Shown: positions 10,960-20,723 of the stretch, one piece after another
Layout: every line of letters begins with the position of its first letter
How positions within the stretch are numbered: the stretch's first letter is position 1
Source: Ryuthela nishihirai
Taxonomy: Eukaryota > Arthropoda > Arachnida > Araneae > Heptathelidae
NCBI GenBank assembly: GCA_038380435.1
Contig: JAWZYU010000019.1
Span: 28,545,801-28,609,800 of the forward strand
Reading direction: 5' to 3'
DNA length: 64,000 nucleotides
Notes under the pieces: generated by a model
What the model was told of the DNA's origin: nothing
What the model saw: only the letters and a program-made list of their open reading frames with translations
Database searches by the model: none
Position numbers and translations under genes: made by a program

Positions 10960-12172
10960 GGAGTTGGCAAAATTCGGAGTGACTTTGTAAAATCCAGATG
11001 AGTTGTAAAAATTTGTTTTCTTTTTTTCTTAAACCTATAGGGAGTTCGCAAACTCTAGACAACTTGACAAAATCTAGGGTAATTATGAAAATCGAAGAAC
11101 TTGTCAAAATCTACGGCAGTTAGCAAAATCGTGACAACTTGGCAAATTTCGAAGCCAGTTGGTGAAATACAGGTTGGCAGAATCGGGACTACTTGGTAAA
11201 ATTTGGGGAGTTGACAAAATCGGGTTAAGTTGGCAATATTTGGGAAGTTGGCAAAATTTGGGGAGTTGACAAAATCGGGTTAAGTTGGCAAAATTTGGGG
11301 TGACGACAAAATTCCGGTTAGATGTAAAAAAAATGGGATTTTATCTGTAAAATTATGGCGAGTTGGCAAAATCGAGGCAACTTAGCAAAATCTAGGAGAA
11401 TTTGCAAAAATCTTTGGCAGTTGGCAAAATTTCGAGTGACTTGGCAAATTCAGGGAAGGTGCAAAAATTTTAAATTTTTTTCTGTAAAATTACGGTGAGT
11501 TGGTAAAATATAGGAAAGTTGCAAAATTCAAAACTACTTGGTGAAATTCAGGTAAGTTGTGAAAATTTGGATGGTTTTTTGAAATTAAGGAGAATTGGCA
11601 AAATCGAGGCAACTTGGGAAAATATAGGGGAGTTGGCAAAATTGGAAACCACTTGGTAAAATACAAGTGAATTTTGAAAATTGGGTTTGGTTTTGTGACA
11701 TTAAAGAGACTTGGTAAAACCGAAAACTCTTGGCAGAATCAATGATAGTTGTCAAAATTCCAAGTGACTTGCTAAAATTCAGGTAAGATGGAAAAATTGG
11801 GATTTTTTTCTGTAAAGTTATGGTAAGTTTGCAAAATCTAGGGAAGTTTGGCAAAATTCGAAGTCACTTGGTAGAATACAGGCGTCGTGAAAATTGGACT
11901 TGTTTTTGTGCAATTAAGGAGAGTTGGTGAAATTCGAAGGGACTTGGCAAATTCAGGGAAGATGTAAAAAATTTGATTTTGTCTGTAAAATTACGGCGAA
12001 TTGGCAAAATCTAGGACAGAATTCGAAGTCACTTGGTAAAATATAGGCGAGTTGTGAAAATTTGGATAAGTTTTGTGAAATTAAGGGTAATTAGCAAAAT
12101 CAAGAAAACTTGGCAAAATATTATGGTGTTGGCAAAATTAGAAGCCACTTGGTAAAACACAGGAGTTAGGCA
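10960..12172. repeat. Degenerate minisatellite, ~20-25 bp units (left block)
   Basis: About fifty diverged units of the type GTTGGCAAAATCGAGGCAAC or CTTGGTAAAATACAGG. A longer phrase with GGTTTTGTGAAATTAAGG recurs near 11690, 11905 and 12070, which suggests an additional period of roughly 150-220 bp. The right block at 15528-16490 carries the same units in the same orientation. Confidence 0.85.
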
Positions 12173-12177
12173 TTTTT

Positions 12178-12400
12178 TAAAAAGTAGAAAATAAACCTAT
12201 AGACATATCGATGATGGAATCAGTCACTGAGTTCGTATTCACCCCAAATGAAGATAGAGCGCAGTAATCTTGTCGAGGAGGTAAATCGGCGCCCTTTTTT
12301 CCTTTGAAGTGAATACGAACTCAGTGACTGATTACACCATTGATATGCTTTAAGTTTACTTTTCACTTTTTACTTTTTAGTGCTCATATAGGAAGATAGG
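12178..12400. mobile_element. Palindromic core element, copy 1
   Basis: A ~200-bp imperfect palindrome. The left arm runs AAAAAGTAGAAAATAAACC to AGTCACTGAGTTCGTATTC; the right arm begins GAATACGAACTCAGTGACT and ends in the complement of the left end. The centre holds AAATCGGCGCCC. The same core recurs at 13761-13974. Confidence 0.85.
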
Positions 12401-12424
12401 AAGTTATATTTTTTTTTAATTTAT

Positions 12425-13032
12425 TACCTATTTCTTTTCTTTTGTCGATTTTTGCGTTTGTCAAAACAATTGTTCCACCATATATCGAAAGTGATGGAGA
12501 AACTTAGCGATTTATGTGTCAAATGAAAGCTTGTGACTCGGGAATTGCTCTGACGATTGCTCTGTTATATCTTCGGAACGCAAAGTCCGGAATAAGAACG
12601 GAAACGCTATACGTCAAATGTAGAAAGTAATACGCTATGCGTCAAATGAAAGTCTCTGATGCTGGGAGTGTCATAGGCTATATAAAACACCCTCCCCCAA
12701 AAAAACACGCTTTCCTACCCCCCCACCCCCTCTCTTTAAAAGGGGAAATAGTAAAATGATTGTTCCACTTTATCTTCAAATGAAAGGTTTTGACATGGGG
12801 AGTGTCACAGGTTATTAAAAGAAATCACCTCCATTTTACTCCCTTAGAAAGGGGAAAATATGAAAACGATTGTTCTGCCTTATCTTCGGAACGCGAGGTG
12901 CGTATGTAACAAGCTGTATGTCAAATGAAAGCTTGCAATATGGGGAATGTTGCAGAAAATTAAAATATACCACCCTCATTCCTTCCCCCTTAAAAAGGGG
13001 AAATATGAAATTCCTTCTTCTATTATATCTTC
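12425..13032 (+). repeat. Left arm of the foldback structure: tandem ~140-190 bp units, forward
   Basis: Consecutive diverged units each contain a GTCAAATGAAAGCTT-like word, a GGGGAATGT/GGGAGTGTCA word, a CCCCCTTAAAAAGGGGAAAT-like hairpin and a TATCTTCGGAACGC word. They match, in reverse complement, the units at 14200-15525. The outermost 100 bp (TATTTCTTTTCTTTTGTCG to AGCTTGTGACTCGGG) pair with 15395-15525. Confidence 0.85.
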
Positions 13033-13043
13033 TGAATCGAGGG

Positions 13044-13433
13044 TTGGGTTGTTGGATCGTTTTACCTCTGAGCAGCACTTTTTTGCACACCATGGGCTAA
13101 ATGGCCAGGTCACAAAGACCCGAATGCTCGGAGAAGGTTGCGGGAGGGGACCCACTGGAACAGCTGTTGGGAGAGAGATGGTAGTCTCCCGTCAAGACCA
13201 TCCAGCGTGTTCTTTAATGTGCATATTGTACGGCTCTCCCGCACACGGGGCAACGGTTTAACGTCCCATCCGACGGACAGCAGCCTTTCCAAGCCCATCG
13301 GTGTCCCCTACTGACCGTGTGCAGGGCGGGGGATTTTGCGGAGATAAATCTCAACGCTGACCCAGCTGGGACTCGAACTTGGGAAATACAGATTACGAGC
13401 CTGGCGCGCTACCGACTGAGTCACCCCCGCCCC
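13044..13433 (-). mobile_element. SINE-A copy, full length, in the left foldback arm
   Basis: Full reverse copy. Flanks TGAATCGAGGG (13033-13043) and TGAATTCGAGGG (13434-13445) are a target duplication with one indel. This SINE has no counterpart at the symmetrical place in the right arm, so it came after the arms formed. Confidence 0.95.
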
Positions 13434-13760
13434 TGAATTCGAGGGCCTACAGTTGCTAGTTAGTTGATGAATGAAGGCTCATATGAGGCCTTCGTGGACT
13501 ACTTAGAAGTATGTCCCCCATCATTCTCCCCTTCCCAAAATGGGGACGGAAATTAAGGGGAATCGACCTTAACTAGTTATATCCCAAATTAAAGCTCATG
13601 ACATCTCCAATGTCATGGGCTACCTCAACCTCGACTCCAAAGAAGTGGGAGGAAAAATCTGGTCGATGTTTATGATTCATATAGTATATGAAAGTTTTTG
13701 AAGGCAGAGGTTTTTAATGACAAAGAAAAAATATTAATAAATTAATTTAAAAAAATACAT
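13434..13760 (+). repeat. Left arm of the foldback structure, inner part
   Basis: Continues the tandem units after the SINE. It pairs with 13975-14300 read backwards: GTCGATGTTTATGATTCAT pairs with a GTCGATGTTTAGGAGTCAT block, and AAATTAAAGCTCATGACATC pairs with an AAATTAAAGCTTGTGACGTC block. Confidence 0.85.
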
Positions 13761-13974
13761 ATCTTCTTATATGGACCCTAAAAAGTAGAAAATAAACCTA
13801 AAGCAATTGATGGTGCAATCAGTCACTGAGTTCGTATTTGCTTCAAGGAAGATAGGGAGCCGGCAATCTTTTTCTGTAAGTAAATCGGCGCCCTTACTTC
13901 CTTTGAAGTGCATACGAACTCAGTGACTGATTGCAAAATCGATATAATTAAGTTTATTTTCTATATAAGAAGAT
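13761..13974. mobile_element. Palindromic core element, copy 2 (centre of the foldback)
   Basis: Second copy of the core at 12178-12400, with ends ATCTTCTTATAT and ATATAAGAAGAT. It sits at the symmetry centre of the larger inverted repeat and also contains AGTCACTGAGTTCGTATT, AAATCGGCGCCC and ACGAACTCAGTGACTG. Confidence 0.85.
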
Positions 13975-14856
13975 AGGCCCTTTTTAAAAATTTTTAATTT
14001 ATTTTTCGTCACGAAAAAAACCTACCTTCGAAAACTTTTATTTGATAATGACTCCTAAACATCGACCACATTTTCCCCCCTTTTGGAGTCATGTTTGAAC
14101 TAGTCCATGACATTAGAGACGTCACAAGCTTTAATTTGTGATATGACTTGTTAAAGTCTAACCCCGCAAAATCTCCCCCCCTCCCTCTTTTTATCAGGAA
14201 AGGAATAGTGTGTGGGGTGGATCCGTAATAATTAACTACGGTCATTATATGAGCTTTCATTTTACATTAACTCGTAACTGTATAGGCCCTCGCATTTGCA
14301 AGATATAATAGAATAATTTTCACAGTTCCCATTTTTAGGGGAATGCCCGGGGGTGTCAATTTTTTAAACCTATGCTTTTTTATAGCTTATGACATTCACC
14401 GCATCATAAGCTTTCATTTGACATATAGCTTGTTGCTTTCACCACTCAGGTTCTGGAGATATAGGGGGACAATCGTTTTCATATTTCCCATCCCTTTTCA
14501 TGTGGGAATACGAAAGCAGGGTAAGGGATCAATTTTTTTACAACAATGTCCAAATAATTTTTTACAACAATTTTTTACAATGTCCAAATCATTTTTTACA
14601 ACAATTTTTTACAACAATGCCCAAATCATTTTTACAACAATTTTTCAGATTTGTTGTAAAAAGTTTTACAACAATTTTTTACAACCTATGACATTTGCCG
14701 CGTCAGAAGCTTTCGTTTGACACATAGCTTGTTACTTTCCGCACTCGAGTTCAGGAGATATACGGGAACGATCATTTTAATATTTCCCTTCTTTTTAGGG
14801 GGAAGAAAGTACGGAGATTAATATTTCGTAGCTTATGACATTCTCCGCGACAGAGG
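13975..14856 (-). repeat. Right arm of the foldback structure, inner part
   Basis: Tandem ~140-190 bp units in reverse orientation relative to the left arm. A recent ACAACAATTTTTTACAAC-type short repeat at 14535-14690 interrupts one unit. The arm continues after the SINE at 15252. Confidence 0.85.
14535..14690. repeat. Short tandem repeat, TTTTTTACAACAAT type
   Basis: About eight imperfect copies of an 11-30 bp phrase (TTTTTTACAACAATGTCCAAATC and shorter). It lies within a foldback-arm unit and appears to be a local slippage expansion. Confidence 0.8.
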
Positions 14857-15251
14857 GGGGGGGGGGGGGGGGTTGGCTCAGTCGGTAGCGCGCCAGGCTC
14901 GTAATCTGTAGTTCCCAGGTTCGAGTCCCAGCTGGGTCAGCGTTGAGATTTATCTCCGCAAAATTCCCCGCCCTGCCAACGGTCAGTAGGGGACACCGAT
15001 GGGCTTGGAAAGGCCGCCGTCCGTCGGATGGGACGTTAAGACGTGGCCCCGTGTGCGGGAGAGCCATACTCTGTGCACGTTAAAGAACACGCTGGATGGC
15101 CTTGACGGGAGGCTATCATCTGTCTCCCAACAGCTGTTCCAGTGGGTCCCCTCCCCCAAACTTCTCTGAGACTTCGGGGTCCATGTGACCTGGCCATTTA
15201 GCCCATGGTGTGCAAAAAAGTACTGCTCAGAGGTAAAACAACCCAACCCAA
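14857..15251 (+). mobile_element. SINE-A copy, full length, in the right foldback arm
   Basis: Complete forward copy beginning with a G tract (G18 at 14855-14872), good A and B boxes, and tail ACAACCCAACCC. Target duplication CCGCGACAGAGG at 14845-14856 and 15253-15263 region. Confidence 0.95.
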
Positions 15252-15527
15252 CCGCGACAGAGGCATTCGTTTGACGTATAGTTTGTTACTTTCGGCACTG
15301 TCATTCTGGAGATATAGGTGAAGGATTGTTTTAATATTTCCCCTTTTTGAGGGGGAAGAAAGCATTGGGGATCAATTTTTTATAGTCTATGACACTCCCC
15401 GAGCCACAAGCTTTGATTTGACACATAAGTCATAAAATTTCTCCATCGCGTTCGAAAGATATGAAGGAACAACTTTTTGTTAAATCCACAAACCGACAAA
15501 TGTCAAAGCCAAAAGAAATAGGAGGAT
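15252..15527 (-). repeat. Right arm of the foldback structure, outer end
   Basis: Last reverse units. They end with a phrase (CACAAACCGACAAATGTCA, then AAGCCAAAAGAAATAGG) that pairs with the start of the left arm at 12425-12470. Confidence 0.85.
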
Positions 15528-15769
15528 AGGTAAAAGTGGGATTGGTTTTGTTTAATTAAGTACAGTTGGGGAATCTAGAAAACTTTGCCAATTTTAGGAA
15601 AGTTGGCAAAATTTAAAGCCACTTGGTAAAAAACAAGTCAGTTTTGAAGAATGAAATGGTTTTGTGAAATTTAGAATAGTTGTTGATATAAAGAAAGTTT
15701 GTCAAAATCGAGACAACAGGGCTAAATGTTGTAAGGCTTTTTTTTTGTAACATCATGGCAAGGTTGCAA
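15528..15769. repeat. Degenerate minisatellite, right block
   Basis: Same unit types and same orientation as 10960-12172 (AGTTGGCAAAATTTAAAGCC, GGTTTTGTGAAATTTAG). This supports one original array split by the foldback. Confidence 0.75.
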
Positions 15770-16490
15770 AATCGAGGTACTTGGTAAAACCCAAAATCGA
15801 AGCACTGGGTAATACCAAAAATCGAGGTACTTGGTAAAACCCAAAATCGAAGCACTGGGTAATACCAAAAATCGAGGTACTTGGTAAAACCCAAAATCGA
15901 AGCACTGGGTAATACCAAAAATCGAGGTACTTGGTAAAACCCAAAATCGAAGCACTGGGTAATACCAAAAATCGAGGTACTTGGTAAAACCCAAAATCGA
16001 AGCACTGGGTAATACCAAAAATAGTGGTACTTGGTAAAACCCAAAATCGAAGCACTGGGTAATACCAAAAATCGAGGTACTTGGTAAAACCCAAAATCGA
16101 AGCACTGGGTAATACCAAAAATCGAGGTACTTGGTAAAACCCAAAATCGAAGCACTGGGTAATACCAAAAATCGAGGTACTTGGTAAAACCCAAAATCGA
16201 AGCACTGGGTAATACCAAAAATCGAGGTACTTGGTAAAACCCAAAATCGAAGCACTGGGTAATACCAAAAATAGTGGTACTTGGTAAAACCCAAAATCGA
16301 AGCACTGGGTAATACCAAAAATCGAGGTACTTGGTAAAACCCAAAATCGAAGCACTGGGTAATACCAAAAATCGAGGTACTTGGTAAAATCCAAAATCGA
16401 AGCTCTTGGTAATACCCAAAATCGAAGTACTGGGTAATACTCAAAATCGAGTCACTGGGTAATACCCAAAATCGATTATATGTGCCTCCC
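15770..16490. repeat. Homogeneous 50-bp tandem array with a 250-bp higher-order period
   Basis: About 13 near-identical 50-bp units (TTGGTAAAACCCAAAATCGA, then AGCACTGGGTAATACCAAAA and ATCGAGGTAC). Each is two ~25-bp half-units. The variant ATAGTGGTAC replaces ATCGAGGTAC at 16021 and 16271, exactly five units apart. At the right edge (16390-16475) units decay to 25-bp forms such as AATACCCAAAATCGAAGTAC. Open frames on the minus strand (up to 268 codons, in all three frames) are a by-product of the stop-free repeat. Confidence 0.97.
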
Positions 16491-16930
16491 ATCCCCCACT
16501 GAGCGAAATTCAGTGTACGTCATTTATAGAAGACACATAATGAAATTTATGTAAAGTGCTTAATTTTTCAGTTGGCAAAAGCTGTTTTCTCAGTTGGCAA
16601 ATTTTCGTTATCTTCCCCCCCCCCCTCCACCCCAAACAATATCCCTTCTCTACCACCCTGGATACATTTATAGATGTTATTCGTAACCAAATACCCGGTG
16701 GGGTAATACAGACTCTATAAAACAGACATACCAGCGAAAGTGTGAAATAAAAGAAAACACAGTATCCACCTCTTTTCATTTGGGAGTTGGATTATTTGTT
16801 TCTATTTGAGAATTTTGTAACTCTAAAAGTCTCGCTGTGATTAGTATGTAAAATTCGCAAATAATCCAAATAATCTAAAATAATTTTTTAGATCCTGAAA
16901 GGTACAGTTTGTTTTTATTTTACATTTCCT
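16491..16930. other. Unannotated sequence
   Basis: Contains a C-rich tract (C11 at 16615-16625) and otherwise no recognisable feature. Confidence 0.4.
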
Positions 16931-17545
16931 TGCAGAATCTGCTAAAACATGTTTGTTTCATCATCCTGACAGATTTCGTCTATTATCATTTGAAATCTTT
17001 ATAATTATGGCAGATATAGTCTGTTATGATTCGGATTCAATTTGATCCTGACAGATATCATCTGCTCTCATTTGGATTCTTTTGAATCTAATTGATATTT
17101 TCCGTTAAGATTTGGGTTCTTTGTCATCCTGACCGTTATCAACTGCTATCTATTGGATTCTTTTATATCCAGACAGATATCGTCTGTTATGATTTGGATC
17201 TTTTCTGAATCTGACAGATATTATGATTTGATCCTGACAGATATCATCTGCTCTCATTTGGATTCTTTTAAATCTGATGGATATTTTCCGTTAAGATTTG
17301 GGTTCTTTGTCATTCTGACAATTATCAACTGCTATCTATTGGATTCTTTTATATCCACACAGATGTCGTTTGTTATGATTTCAATTCTTTTCTTAATCTG
17401 ACAGATATTTTATCTTATGATTTGGATTTTTTGTGATTCTGACAGAAATTGACTGTTATCATTTGGATTCTTTATGATCTACACAGATACCTTTTGTTAT
17501 CATTTGATTCTTTGCAATCCATACCTTACTTTGTTGCTGTAGCAG
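16931..17545. repeat. Minisatellite, ~47-bp unit with ~186-bp higher-order duplication
   Basis: Units built on ATCCTGACAGATATCGTCTG, then TTATGATTTGGATTCTTTT. A four-unit block starting at 17045 is repeated from 17231 (period 186) with few changes. The units fade into degenerate copies up to about 17960. Confidence 0.85.
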
Positions 17546-18040
17546 ACTCATAAATGGTATTTTTTGGATTGTTTTATTATCAGATGAATTTCCTTGACTG
17601 ATATTCTTACTCGATATTATCGTGATTGCTATTTTCTACTATGATTTAAATTCTTTATTAATCCAACGGATTCGTTGTGGCATAAGTTGGAATATTTTAT
17701 TGCATATTTTGACAGATCTTCGATACAACCATGATTTATTCCGATTATGTGAATTCACTCTTGTCTAAAAACTTTGTCATTTTGGTAAAATTCATTTACG
17801 AATATAGTTTGGATATTTCATGATTTCACATAATTTTATTATCATCATTATTCTTTACAATTAGACTGATTTCGTTACAGATTATTTGAATTCTTTATGA
17901 ATGCGAGAAGTTACCATGTGGCATCTTTTATAATCCTGCAATGGAAGTCCTGTTATTGCTTGATTTCTTTGTGATTTTAAAAAGGCTTTCACATACAAAT
18001 AATTACTTTTTTTTCCAAATCTTTTTAAAGATGTTTTGTA
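17546..18040. repeat. Decayed extension of the 47-bp minisatellite
   Basis: Words such as TGATTTNAATTCTTT and GACAGAT recur irregularly. No other feature is seen. Confidence 0.45.
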
Positions 18041-19299
18041 CATTGCAGTGCCATTGAATTAGGGATAACAACCTAGTAACGTGTGCAGTAATTAGTTACC
18101 TATGGCCCTGATAACGGCCGCCACACGACGAGGCAAGGACTCCATAAACTTGCTTAAATGTTCCACAGGTATGGCGACCCATGCATCCTCCATAGCTGTC
18201 CACAATTCTCTCAAGGTCGTCACTGATGGGATACGGGCCCGAACACTCCGCTCTATGGTATCCTAAAGATTTTCAATGGGATTTAAATTTGGGCTCCTAG
18301 GTGGCCAATTCATTATTTAAAAGTCAGCAGAAATCTCCTGCAACCACGCAGTAGCCAACGTTCACTACTTCACCTATAAGATGAAGAGTTGTCTTGCTGG
18401 TAGACGCCATCTGCATTGGGATGCATTATGGCCATAAATGGGTGTAAATGGTCAGCCATGATTTCTACCTACCGGGATGCATTGAGAGTCGTCGGTACAC
18501 GTACCAAAGGTCCCAGAGACGTCCAACTGAAGATACCCCAGGCCATCACTGAGCCACCACCAGTATGTACTGTTCTGACCTGACATGCAGGATCCATGGT
18601 TTCATGGGGTTGACGTCATACCCTCAGTCTCCCATCGGCGTGATGAAGTTTAAATCGGGATTCATCACTCCAGGCTATCCGTTGCCAATTTTCGATGGTG
18701 CAGTTTCGATGTTCTTTAGCCCAGGCAAGGAGCTGAGCCTAGTGTCGTGCCATTAGAAGTGGGACTCTCGTACGTAGGCGGCTCCCGAAGCCGAGACGAT
18801 GAAGTGAGCATTGCACGGTCCATGCACTGACTTTCCAGCTAAAACACGCGTTCAAATGGGAGCTGATTTCAGAAAATGTCTGGCCCCTATCTGTCCGTAC
18901 GATGCGGGTCAGACGGCGAAGCCCACGATCATTCAAGGCTGTTTGTCCTTTGCTGGACCCTTGCCCACGATCATTAAAGGCTGTTGCCCGGTCCTTATTT
19001 TTTGCCGGAATTTTCATATTCCCGGAACACTCTTGAAACTGTCATAAGAGAAAATCCAAGTTCGTTGACAATTTCGGAGATCGAGTGTCCCATCCGTCGG
19101 GCACCTATGATCTGCCCTCTGCCAAATGCATCTAAATCCCGCGCCTTTCCCATTACGCTTCTCACTACGAATGTTTGGGGAAGCCAAAGCTGACAGCTAT
19201 ATATGACCAGAGTTTCAGTCACGCATGCGCGCAAATGCGGGACTTACTTTACTGAATTTGGATAACGTCTCCTATTTCTAATTCAATGGCACTTCAGTG
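18041..19299 (-). mobile_element. Tc1-like DNA transposon, complete length
   Basis: Bounded by TA dinucleotides (18039-18040 and 19300-19301) and by terminal inverted repeats. The left end is CATTGCAGTGCCATTGAATT and the right end, on the other strand, is CACTGAAGTGCCATTGAATT. The length of 1259 bp is normal for Tc1. It carries one inactivated transposase gene on the minus strand. Confidence 0.95.
18093..19234 (-). pseudogene. Tc1-family transposase, inactivated
   Basis: The minus strand encodes a recognisable Tc1 transposase broken by frameshifts and stops. In order: an N-terminal paired-like helix-turn-helix (GHSISEIVNELGFSLMTVSR, from about 19160), the second HTH and linker (RGLRRLTRIVRTDRG, about 18920), a QQDN catalytic block near 18400, and the C-terminal PRSPNLNPIENL block near 18270 (DD34E signature, E in IEN). 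It ends in LPRRVAAVIRAIGN and a stop. The usual Trp after IENL is a TAG stop. The protein would catalyse cut-and-paste transposition into TA sites; this copy cannot make it. Confidence 0.92.
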
Positions 19300-19301
19300 T
19301 A

Positions 19302-20590
19302 TAATAACAAACTTCTCGAAGAAAATTAGATTATTTTGAATCAACAAATAAGAACATTAAAAAACATTTGTTCCCATTTCCATAATCAAACACTGATAAA
19401 ATGCAATTTTCCTCTTTCTGAATCAGAACCTTGACAAACTACCGCTCCTCTTTTTTCTACATAACTCCAAGAAGGCCTCCGATAAATACAGCAGCTATTA
19501 TAGAAGCTGTGTCAAACTGTCTCCTCTTTACCGAATTTGAAAAGCAGAGTTGGAGATAAATAATGCCATCTGTTTGAGCTTAGGTATTATTATTTCAGAA
19601 TTCATGAGGAAACTTGCTTGATACCTTTCTCTGTCGGTTTCAAAGAGAACAAACACATGAGGCATCATCGTCCTTTTTTTCTTTCGCGGCAGAGAGAGAG
19701 AGATTGGATTGACAACATCCATTAAAAGATTTGATTGGAGTAGGAAAGGAGCTCGATTGCTTCTACTTTCCCCCTTTTTTACTACAATTTCTTCTCCTCC
19801 ATCTTCGCTTTAAATTGCGAGCTTTATTTGCAAAAGTTGAGCTTCTTCTTTTTCATGGCAAAGAGAATGAAAAGTGGACAGCAAAAAAAAAAGAAGGGGA
19901 AAAATATGAAAAAAATGCTAAAAGAAGGGAAAAAATTTACGAGCGGTGATAATAGATGTTTACTCTTACTGTCAGGAGCAACTGTCAAACTTGAAATTTC
20001 CCATTAATATTCAAATTCTCTCGTAAAATTCAGCGTTGGCTGTTGATACTTTTTCCTTTCATAGGTTTTTGCTTTGCTGCTCTTTGTACAAAGGGCTTTG
20101 TATTGTACTTGACAGCTGATGCTGTTTTTTTTATGTTTTTGGAAAGCTCTAAAATTAGAGCTCACCGAACTAAAATAAAAATCTTGTCTGTTCACTCTTT
20201 CCTGTCACTAAATATAATACCACCTCTGAGTTTATTTTCTCAAAAAAGTTTTTCAAGTACTGTCAGTGGAAAAATGTGATGGAATTTCACAAGTTTTTGC
20301 TCTCTGACTGTTTTTTAAAAATAAAAGTTTTTGATCTTTCTAACGTGAGGATTACCTTATTGACAGAAAAGAGGAACATAACAAACCTTAAAACTTCTAA
20401 TATTAATATATCAGAATCTCCTTCCCTGTGGAATTTTATTGTGGACGACTAAACATTTTAGCACATTTCGCACTAAAAATATTCAGCAAGTTCATTTTCA
20501 ACTATTGTGCAAAATTGACTATCTTTGATTCCAATGAAACGCTCATCTTTGCATTACAATGAATTGTAGTACAGATGGTTTAGGTTCTAT
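19302..20590. other. Unannotated unique sequence
   Basis: No mobile element or gene recognised. An (AG)n microsatellite is at 19690-19702. Short open frames on both strands at 19528-20279 are A/T-run-rich and unlikely to code. Confidence 0.45.
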
Positions 20591-20595
20591 CACTG

Positions 20596-20656
20596 AGTGA
20601 AACATTTGTGCACGTAACAGCCTAAATGAACAGGTCGCAAGAACTGCATATACTTA
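20596..20656 (-). mobile_element. SINE-A 3'-end fragment
   Basis: GAGTGAAACATTTGTGCACG, then CCTAAATGAACAGGTCGCAAG, matches the SINE-A 3' region in reverse, truncated on both sides. Confidence 0.55.
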
Positions 20657-20723
20657 TCCAATCCAAAGAGAATTTTATCTCTCAAACTAAGAGGATGTAT
20701 ATCACCTCTCTTTCATACGAAAA

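Noticed and set aside
15770..16490. CRISPR-like array
   Set aside because: Whole 50-bp units repeat without unique spacers and the genome is an animal's.
15613..16492. Three long overlapping minus-strand open frames (up to 268 codons) encoding repetitive FGITQCFDFGFYQVPRF-type protein
   Set aside because: They are the same stop-free 50-bp tandem repeat read in three frames. All frames are equally open, there is no conserved start or splice structure, and the period is not a multiple of three.
19225..19240. Second NRF1-like site (CGCATGCGCGC)
   Set aside because: It lies within the Tc1 element just upstream of the transposase start, is not an exact consensus match, and is probably part of the transposon.
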